DNA of 11,692 nt, taken from assembly GCA_007116205.1 (NCBI GenBank), contig SKIY01000140.1, positions 1-11,692 on the forward strand, written 5' to 3'. Source of the stretch: Candidatus Izemoplasma sp. (lineage in GTDB: Bacteria > Bacillota_I > Bacilli_A > Izemoplasmatales > Izemoplasmataceae). Positions 7,036 through 11,692 of the stretch are shown here, one piece after another (positions within the stretch are counted from its first letter, which is position 1; every line of letters begins with the position of its first letter). The notes below the pieces were generated by a model that was given only the letters and a program-made list of their open reading frames with translations, had not been told where the DNA came from and did no database searches. Position numbers and translations under genes: made by a program.

Positions 7036-7064
7036 TTGAACTTTTAATGATGCAATGATATAAT
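7036..7064 (+). promoter_or_regulatory. Extended -10 sigma-A promoter of ppdK
   Basis: TTGAAC (7036-7041), a 17-base spacer, then TATAAT (7059-7064) preceded by TGA, giving an extended -10. The start site should be near 7071, leaving a leader of about 43 bases. Confidence 0.85.
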
Positions 7065-7100
7065 TATTTAGTGTTTATATGGATATAAATCTTAAATACG

Positions 7101-7107
7101 AAAGGTG
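7101..7107 (+). promoter_or_regulatory. Ribosome binding site deciding the ppdK start
   Basis: AAAGGTG, six bases before ATG 7114. An in-frame GTG at 7105 is part of this site, so it is not the start. Confidence 0.75.
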
Positions 7108-7113
7108 AAAAAA

Positions 7114-9726
7114 ATGAAGAGAATTTACATGTTTGGTGAAGGAACCCAAGACCAAAAGGCATTACTTGGTGGTAAGGGTGCAAACTTGTCACAAATGAAA
7201 AAACTTGGTATACCTGTTCCTGCAGGATTTACTGTAACGACAGAAATGTGTACCGAATATTATGAAAATGGTGGCAAAAACTCACAAGAATTACTCGATG
7301 ATATTAAAGCTTATGTTAAAAAGCTTGAAGAAGAAACGAATAAAGTATTTGGTGGACGTGACAACCCACTATTAGTATCAGTAAGATCAGGTGCGAAATT
7401 CTCAATGCCTGGAATGATGGATACGATTTTAAATTTAGGACTTAATGACGATGTTATTGCTGGGATGATTGAGAAGACGGATAATGCCCGTTTTGTTTAT
7501 GATAGTTACCGTCGTTTAATTCAAATGTTTGCGGAAGTTGTTTTAGAAGTTGAAAAAGAACATTTTGATGTTGTCCTTGATGGGCTTAAAGAAGAAAAAG
7601 GCTTTGAAAGTGATACGGAGTTAACCGCAGAAGATTGGAAAGTTGTTTCTGATAAATTTTTAGAAATTTATGAACGTGAAGTTGGAAGTGCATTCCCACA
7701 AGACCCAATGGAACAACTATTTATGTCTATTGATGCTGTATTTAGAAGTTGGGATACACCACGTGCACGTGTGTATCGTAACCATAATAATATTCCACAC
7801 GATTTAGGAACAGCTGTAAATGTTCAAGAGATGGTTTTTGGAAATACTGGACCAGACTCAGGAACTGGGGTTTTATTTACGCGTAACCCATCAACAGGTG
7901 AAAAGAAAACGTATGGTGAGTTTTTATTTAACGCGCAAGGTGAAGATATTGTAGCGGGCATTCGTACACCGCTTGATTTAGAAGAGTTAAACATTAAACG
8001 TCCAAAGATTTATAAACAATTGATCGATATTTTGGATAACTTAGAAGCACATTATAAAGAAATGCAAGATGTTGAGTTTACGATTGAAGAGGGGACACTA
8101 TTTATTCTTCAAACACGTACTGGTAAACGTACTGCGCATGCAGCGGTGCAAATTGCTGTGGATTTAGTTGAAGAAGGATTAATTGATAAAGAAGAAGCAT
8201 TACTTCGTGTTGATACAGGACAAATTGATCAATTATTACACCCTGTCTTTAATGAAAAATCACTTGGTGATGCATTACCTGTTGCTAAAGGATTAGCAGC
8301 TTCTCCAGGTGCAGCAACAGGACGTATTGTGTTCTCTAGTGAACAGGCTGTAGCGAAAAAAGAAGCTTACGGTAAAGTATTATTGTTTAGAAAAGAAACC
8401 AGTCCAGAAGATATCGAAGGGATGATTGTTGCAGAAGGGTTCGTTACACAACTTGGTGGAATGACCTCACATGCAGCTGTTGTTGCACGCGGTATGGGTA
8501 AATGCTGTGTATCTGGTGTTAGTGCGCTTTCTATTAACGAAAAAGCTGGGACAATGACAATTAATGGTGAAACGTATAAAGAAGGCGATTACTTCTCAAT
8601 TGACGGGACAACCGGACAATTATATCCAGGTAAAATCGAAACGAAACTCCCTGAGTTTAGTGGACCATTCGAACAAATTCTTGAGTGGGCAAAAGCTGTT
8701 AAAACATTAGGTGTTAAAGCGAATGCTGATAATGAACGCGACTCTAAAACAGCGATTAAATTCGGTGCTGAAGGAATCGGGTTAACACGTACTGAACATA
8801 TGTTCTTTGATGAAGAACGCATTACGAACGTACGTGAAATGATTATTGCAGAAACGCAAGAAGAACGTGAAAAAGCACTTGAAAAACTCTTGCCACACCA
8901 ATTAAAAGACTTTAAAGAAATCTTTAAAGTCATGGATGGTAAAAGCGTTACAATTCGTTTATTAGATCCACCACTTCATGAATTTTTACCACAAAAAGAC
9001 GAAGTTAAAGAAGTTGCTAAAAAACTTAATGTTACTGAAGAACGTTTACTCCGTGCGCTTGATCAACTTCATGAGTTTAACCCAATGCTCGGTCACCGCG
9101 GATGTCGTTTAGCGGTAACATACCCTGAAATATCAATTATGCAAACTAAAGCGATTATCATGGCGGCAATTGAAATGGCAAAACAAAATATTGTCGTTAA
9201 ACCTGAAATTATGATTCCATTAATTTCAACGGTAGAAGAGTTTGTATATCTGAAAAAATATGTTAAAGAAACGGCTGATCAGTTAATTCGTGAAGCGGGT
9301 GTTGAACTTGAATACTTAGTAGGGACGATGATTGAAACACCTCGTGCAGCGTTAATTGCAAACGATGTTGCTAAAGAAGCGGACTTCTTCAGCTATGGAA
9401 CAAACGATTTAACACAAATGACTTATGGATTCAGTCGTGATGATGCCGGTAAATTCTTAGGGGAATATAAAGAAAAAGGTATTTTTGAACACGATCCATT
9501 CCAATCAGTTGATCAAACAGGTGTTGGAGAACTAGTTTCAATCGCAACTGAACGCGGGAAAGCAAGCAATAAAAACTTAATTATTGGTATTTGTGGGGAG
9601 CATGGTGGCGATCCATCAAGCGTTAATTTCTTCCATAAAGTAGGACTAGATTATGTGTCTTGTTCACCGTTTAGAATTCCGATTGCGATACTTGCTGCAG
9701 CTCAAGCTGCGATTCAAAATAAGTAA
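7114..9726 (+). CDS. ppdK: Pyruvate, phosphate dikinase
   Basis: Reversibly converts pyruvate, ATP and phosphate to PEP, AMP and diphosphate in the cytosol. At 870 residues it is the normal bacterial length (about 870-880). The N-terminal ATP-grasp domain opens with GGKGANLSQMKKLGIPVPAGF and includes the SVRSGAKFSMPGMMDT block. The swivelling phosphohistidine domain has GGMTSHAAVVARGMG with catalytic His453, plus the nearby Thr451 that dikinase regulatory proteins modify in other organisms. The C-terminal PEP/pyruvate barrel has NPMLGHRGCRL, GTNDLTQMTYGFSRDD and CGEHGGDP with the acid Cys827. It is a single-gene transcription unit, with its own promoter and terminator and a perfect cre box upstream, so carbon-source control is likely. 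In fermentative bacteria it can run either glycolytically, saving ATP through diphosphate, or towards gluconeogenesis; the sequence does not decide which. Confidence 0.98.
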   Translation: MKRIYMFGEGTQDQKALLGGKGANLSQMKKLGIPVPAGFTVTTEMCTEYYENGGKNSQELLDDIKAYVKKLEEETNKVFGGRDNPLLVSVRSGAKFSMPGMMDTILNLGLNDDVIAGMIEKTDNARFVYDSYRRLIQMFAEVVLEVEKEHFDVVLDGLKEEKGFESDTELTAEDWKVVSDKFLEIYEREVGSAFPQDPMEQLFMSIDAVFRSWDTPRARVYRNHNNIPHDLGTAVNVQEMVFGNTGPDSGTGVLFTRNPSTGEKKTYGEFLFNAQGEDIVAGIRTPLDLEELNIKRPKIYKQLIDILDNLEAHYKEMQDVEFTIEEGTLFILQTRTGKRTAHAAVQIAVDLVEEGLIDKEEALLRVDTGQIDQLLHPVFNEKSLGDALPVAKGLAASPGAATGRIVFSSEQAVAKKEAYGKVLLFRKETSPEDIEGMIVAEGFVTQLGGMTSHAAVVARGMGKCCVSGVSALSINEKAGTMTINGETYKEGDYFSIDGTTGQLYPGKIETKLPEFSGPFEQILEWAKAVKTLGVKANADNERDSKTAIKFGAEGIGLTRTEHMFFDEERITNVREMIIAETQEEREKALEKLLPHQLKDFKEIFKVMDGKSVTIRLLDPPLHEFLPQKDEVKEVAKKLNVTEERLLRALDQLHEFNPMLGHRGCRLAVTYPEISIMQTKAIIMAAIEMAKQNIVVKPEIMIPLISTVEEFVYLKKYVKETADQLIREAGVELEYLVGTMIETPRAALIANDVAKEADFFSYGTNDLTQMTYGFSRDDAGKFLGEYKEKGIFEHDPFQSVDQTGVGELVSIATERGKASNKNLIIGICGEHGGDPSSVNFFHKVGLDYVSCSPFRIPIAILAAAQAAIQNK

Positions 9727-9730
9727 CATA

Positions 9731-9758
9731 AAAGGCACATTCATTTGTGCCTTTTTTT
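9731..9758 (+). terminator. Intrinsic terminator of ppdK
   Basis: A nine-base perfect stem AAAGGCACA / TGTGCCTTT (9731-9739 with 9746-9754), loop TTCATT, then an uninterrupted T run to 9758, starting four bases after the ppdK stop. Confidence 0.93.
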
Positions 9759-9766
9759 GTTATAAT
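9758..9766 (+). promoter_or_regulatory. Probable extended -10 promoter of ung
   Basis: TGTTATAAT: a perfect TATAAT (9761-9766) with an upstream TG, placed directly on the T run of the ppdK terminator. No good -35 lies 17 bases upstream (CATTCA, inside the terminator), so it would rely on the extended -10. The start would be about ten bases before the ung ATG, giving an unusually short leader. Confidence 0.55.
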
Positions 9767-9783
9767 GAGATTGGGGTGGTATG

Positions 9784-10431
9784 ATGACTTGGCAAGATAC
9801 ACTCGCACCGATAAAACAAAGTGCTTTTTTTCAAACACTTCTCGAAACGTTAGCGCGGCGTCAAAAAACACACATAATCTACCCAGCAGCAAAGGATTGG
9901 TTTCGCGCTTTAAAACTAACGCCATTAGAAGCAGTTAAAATCGTTATTTTAGGACAAGATCCATACCACCAACCGAATCAAGCCAATGGGTTGGCTTTTA
10001 GTGTACATAAAGGGGTTAAAATACCGCCATCATTAAGAAATATTTATAAAGAACTAGCAGATGATTTAAATATAAAAACACCAAATCACGGGGATTTAAC
10101 GGTTTTAGCTAAACGTGGGGTTTTATTATTAAACACAACGTTAACAGTTGAAGATTCAACCCCTATGGCCCATAAAGATATTGGGTGGACAACATTTACG
10201 GATGCTGTTATTAAAGCGGTATCTAATAAGAAAACCCCGGTAGTATTTATGCTTTGGGGAACGCATGCAAAAACAAAAATACCACAAATAGCGGCGCATC
10301 ATTTAATCTTAACGGCACCGCATCCAAGTCCTTTATCCGCACATCGTGGTTTTTTTGGATGTAAACATTTTTCTCGTGCAAATGCGTTTTTAAAAGCGCA
10401 TCATTTAGACCCTGTGGATTTTAGATTATAG
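9784..10431 (+). CDS. ung: Uracil-DNA glycosylase, family 1
   Basis: Removes uracil from DNA, starting base-excision repair. With 215 residues it is normal family length. Signature motifs: the catalytic water-activating loop GQDPYH at 57-62 (Asp59), the LLLNTTLTVE strand, WGTHAK, and the leucine/His loop HPSPLSAHRGFFGC starting at His180. The start lies in ATGATG. The ribosome site GGGGTGG at 9773-9779 is spaced better for the second ATG (9784), although 9781 adds only one Met and cannot be excluded. It appears monocistronic, between the ppdK terminator and the folT leader. No separate terminator was seen after its stop; the folT promoter starts four bases downstream. Nothing unusual in the protein. 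Confidence 0.97.
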   Translation: MTWQDTLAPIKQSAFFQTLLETLARRQKTHIIYPAAKDWFRALKLTPLEAVKIVILGQDPYHQPNQANGLAFSVHKGVKIPPSLRNIYKELADDLNIKTPNHGDLTVLAKRGVLLLNTTLTVEDSTPMAHKDIGWTTFTDAVIKAVSNKKTPVVFMLWGTHAKTKIPQIAAHHLILTAPHPSPLSAHRGFFGCKHFSRANAFLKAHHLDPVDFRL

Positions 10432-10434
10432 TCC

Positions 10435-10462
10435 TTGCTTTTTTAGCTAAAGTTGTTACAAT
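10435..10462 (+). promoter_or_regulatory. Promoter of the riboswitch-folT transcript
   Basis: TTGCTT (10435-10440), a 16-base spacer, then TACAAT (10457-10462). The expected start near 10469 is only a few bases before the 5' strand of the riboswitch P1 stem, which supports the call. Confidence 0.75.
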
Positions 10463-10472
10463 GAACATAGAT

Positions 10473-10565
10473 ATCAGAGTAGCTGTGCTCGCGTTAAGTG
10501 TTATACCATGGAATGTCGGGTATAAACGAACACATTCGTGGCGGTGAGGCAGCGCGTTCGCTGAT
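10473..10565 (+). ncRNA. Tetrahydrofolate (THF) riboswitch aptamer
   Basis: Recognised by the conserved strings GCGTTAAGTG (10491-10500), TGGAATGTCG (10509-10518), AACGAA and GCGGTGA in the family order. The fold is supported by pairings: P1 ATCAG (10473-10477) with CTGAT (10561-10565); P2 GCTG..CTC (10482-10490) with GAG.CAGC (10546-10553); P3 TTATACC (10501-10507) with GGTATAA (10519-10525); P4 ACGAA with TTCGT around a CACA loop (10526-10539). The next gene encodes a folate-type transporter S component, the usual target. In this class, reduced folate binding lowers expression of folate uptake genes. Confidence 0.93.
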
Positions 10566-10596
10566 TTTACTTGTTTAATCACAGGTATAATTTGTG

Positions 10597-10627
10597 AACC
10601 TCTCTAAAAATTTTAGGAGGTTTTTTT
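10597..10627 (+). terminator. Riboswitch expression platform: terminator hairpin containing the folT ribosome site
   Basis: AACCTC (10597-10602) pairs with GAGGTT (10617-10622), and after one bulged T, CTAA (10604-10607) pairs with TTAG (10613-10616). Seven T follow from 10621. The right arm contains AGGAGG (10615-10620), the folT Shine-Dalgarno, nine bases before ATG 10630. The hairpin could therefore both stop transcription and hide the ribosome site. The left-arm CCTC (10599-10602) could instead pair with GAGG of the P2 3' strand (10546-10549), linking it to the aptamer; that switch is inference. Confidence 0.82.
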
Positions 10628-10629
10628 AT

Positions 10630-11172
10630 ATGGAAAAAACACACATGCAACGACTTGTTTTGGCATCAATGCTCGCATCTTTTTCAGGGGTCATTAAAAT
10701 TATGTTTCAGGCTACGACGCTTAGTGATTTTAGGTTTTCGTTATATGAAATTCCTTTAATCATTGCAGGACTTGTACTCGGCCCAGCTTTAGGTGCTATT
10801 TCAGGGTTTGCTTCAGATTGGATTTACGCAACAACGTTTGGGTATGGATTTAACTTAATGACCCTTTCTGCAACACTTTGGGGGTTTATTCCAGGACTCA
10901 TTTTATATCGTAAAAAGTTTACGATGAAGCGAACGATGATTGCCATCGTCGTGGCAACGATTTTCTCTTTTGGTGTAAACTCTATCCAACTTGGACTATG
11001 GTCAGGATGGCTTGCAATGTTAGGCAATATGCCGATCCGTTTGGGTATTATACTTATTAGCTTACCAGTTCAGGGATACTTGATTTATCAAATCTATCAC
11101 CGCGTTGTCGTACCAAGTGGGTATTTAGAGTTAACAGAACTTTCACATCCTAAAGTAAGTAAAGAACATTAA
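10630..11172 (+). CDS. folT: Folate ECF transporter substrate-binding (S) component, FolT-like
   Basis: Membrane protein that binds folate and works with the shared energy-coupling module (EcfA, EcfA', EcfT), which is not in this window. The 180 residues hold about six hydrophobic segments. Family-like features include a FSLYEIPLIIAGLVLGPALG segment, a GAISGFASDWIYA turn and a final PIRLGIILISLPVQGYLIYQ helix. The start is ATG 10630, preceded by a perfect AGGAGG. An upstream in-frame GTG at 10594 would translate the terminator and ribosome site and is rejected. The folate specificity rests partly on the THF riboswitch in its leader; by protein sequence alone another vitamin S component would be possible. 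Confidence 0.93.
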   Translation: MEKTHMQRLVLASMLASFSGVIKIMFQATTLSDFRFSLYEIPLIIAGLVLGPALGAISGFASDWIYATTFGYGFNLMTLSATLWGFIPGLILYRKKFTMKRTMIAIVVATIFSFGVNSIQLGLWSGWLAMLGNMPIRLGIILISLPVQGYLIYQIYHRVVVPSGYLELTELSHPKVSKEH

Positions 11173-11173
11173 A

Positions 11174-11198
11174 AAAAAGGCGATTAAATCGCCTTTTT
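11174..11198. terminator. Bidirectional terminator between converging genes
   Basis: AAAAAGGCGAT (11174-11184) pairs with ATCGCCTTTTT (11188-11198) around a TAA loop. The A run on one side and T run on the other let it serve folT on the plus strand and the flavoprotein gene on the minus strand. It sits one base after the folT stop and three before the other stop. Confidence 0.92.
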
Positions 11199-11201
11199 AA
11201 T

Positions 11202-11692
11202 TTATATACTATTTTTGAAACGGGTAATGGTGTCTTGATAATGGCCAACAATATCCTCGATTGTATCTGTTCCACCAAGCGTAAGCATTTCAACTTGTTC
11301 AGCGCTAAAGAGCGATGCTAAAATATCAATCGTTAGTGATGCGCCATGAAACATTTTTTGATCTACACTGGCGGCAGTGGCAACTAAATATATGTTTTTT
11401 ATGGTTGTAAAAGGTTTTTGGTGCGTAAACTTAGCTTCAAACAACTGCTGGAAGCGATTAATTATGCGCATTAATTGATCAGTTAATGCACCAAAATAAA
11501 TCGGAGAGACTAAAATCAGGGTATCGGTCTTTTTTAGGGCTGATTTGATTATCTGCATATCATCCTTATACTTACAAGCCTCTTTTATGTGACAAATTTT
11601 ACAATCATCACAAGGGTGTACGTTAACTTCATAAGCATGGATAATATCGTCGTGGTCTTCATTAAATACAGCACGCGCGACTTGCATTGAAT
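11202..11692 (-). CDS. NAD(P)H-dependent FMN reductase / iron-sulfur flavoprotein family (N-terminus outside window)
   Basis: Flavodoxin-fold oxidoreductase of the NADPH-dependent FMN reductase superfamily, probably cytosolic. Physiological substrate unknown. The frame is open to the window edge: an internal ATG at 11687 is preceded by a sense codon, and the family's N-terminal phosphate-binding loop (GSPRxxGNT-like) is missing, so about 20 or more residues lie off the right edge. Visible, numbered from that ATG: HPCDDCKIC at 25-32 with another Cys at 38, then KYKDDMQ, the pattern seen in iron-sulfur flavoproteins and relatives. SPIYFGALTDQLMRIINRF follows, matching the usual SPIYxGxxxxxxKxFxDR flavin strand and helix. 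Whether the Cys residues carry a cluster is not decided. It converges on folT with a shared terminator. Confidence 0.85.
   Translation of the reverse strand, partial: SMQVARAVFNEDHDDIIHAYEVNVHPCDDCKICHIKEACKYKDDMQIIKSALKKTDTLILVSPIYFGALTDQLMRIINRFQQLFEAKFTHQKPFTTIKNIYLVATAASVDQKMFHGASLTIDILASLFSAEQVEMLTLGGTDTIEDIVGHYQDTITRFKNSI

Noticed and set aside
6839..7113. RnfB shortened by a sequencing error or recent frameshift
   Set aside because: The stop is followed at once by a strong terminator, and no frame up to 7113 contains the CxxCxxCxxxCP motifs of a ferredoxin domain.
8589..8933. Minus-strand open frame of 114 codons inside ppdK
   Set aside because: Lies wholly within strongly conserved ppdK coding sequence; its product resembles nothing and there is no ribosome site or promoter. 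It is a codon-bias shadow.
1051..9726. Mycoplasma-type genetic code with TGA as Trp
   Set aside because: Trp residues are encoded by TGG, and TGA ends the mutase, rnfC and rnfE exactly where overlaps or ribosome sites predict the next gene.
9671..9925. Minus-strand open frame across the ppdK end and ung start
   Set aside because: It crosses a terminator and two well-supported genes on the other strand, with no family resemblance.
10586..10591. TATAAT between the riboswitch and its terminator as a second folT promoter
   Set aside because: No acceptable -35 at 16-18 bases and no TG extension; the sequence is AT-rich linker and a transcript from here would still meet the terminator.
10594..10629. 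Upstream GTG start for folT adding 12 residues
   Set aside because: The added codons are the terminator hairpin and the AGGAGG ribosome site, which clearly serves ATG 10630.
1..11692. Mobile element, prophage, CRISPR or tRNA genes
   Set aside because: No transposase-like frame, target-site repeats, spaced direct repeats or cloverleaf were seen; all the sequence is accounted for by housekeeping genes and short regulatory gaps.

Overview
The window looks like core chromosome from a moderately AT-rich, low-GC Gram-positive-type bacterium. Clostridial-type rnfCDGEAB order, PgcA-like phosphoglucomutase, a clostridial-style tetrahydrofolate riboswitch, a CcpA-type cre box and GGAGG ribosome sites all point there. 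Trp is TGG and several genes stop at TGA, so code 4 mycoplasmas are excluded. A Bacillota or deep Mollicutes relative (Acholeplasma/Izemoplasma-like) fits; this placement is inference.

Layout. (1) 2-1054: 3' part of a phosphoglucomutase, its start off the left edge, overlapping rnfC by 4 bases. (2) 1051-6841: a continuous Rnf operon, rnfC-D-G-E-A, a 56-codon Cys-containing membrane ORF, then rnfB, closed by a UUCG-loop terminator. (3) 6872-7113: regulatory gap with a dyad, a consensus cre box and an extended -10 promoter. (4) 7114-9726: pyruvate phosphate dikinase and its terminator. (5) 9784-10431: uracil-DNA glycosylase. (6) 10435-11172: promoter, THF riboswitch, terminator and folT. (7) A bidirectional terminator, then a minus-strand partial FMN-reductase-like gene running off the right edge.

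The Rnf operon is the unusual part. RnfC, RnfA, RnfE and RnfD keep their signature residues, but the complex is remodelled. RnfG is about twice normal length and carries three tandem FMN-binding-type units: two have a candidate flavinylation Thr, while the middle one has Leu there. RnfB is only its membrane anchor plus the first Fe-S domain, with no ferredoxin module. A second tiny membrane protein with the same C-x2-C-x4-C spacing sits just before it. RnfD has a charged helical insertion of about 70 residues and RnfE a basic helical tail. Together this suggests an Rnf variant with altered cytosolic electron entry and expanded extracytoplasmic flavin capacity.

The other genes fit a fermentative lifestyle: sugar-phosphate interconversion, PEP/pyruvate interconversion under likely catabolite control, an ion-gradient redox pump, folate salvage under THF control, and DNA repair. 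No mobile elements, tRNA, rRNA or CRISPR were seen, and no gene-free stretch exceeds 300 bases.
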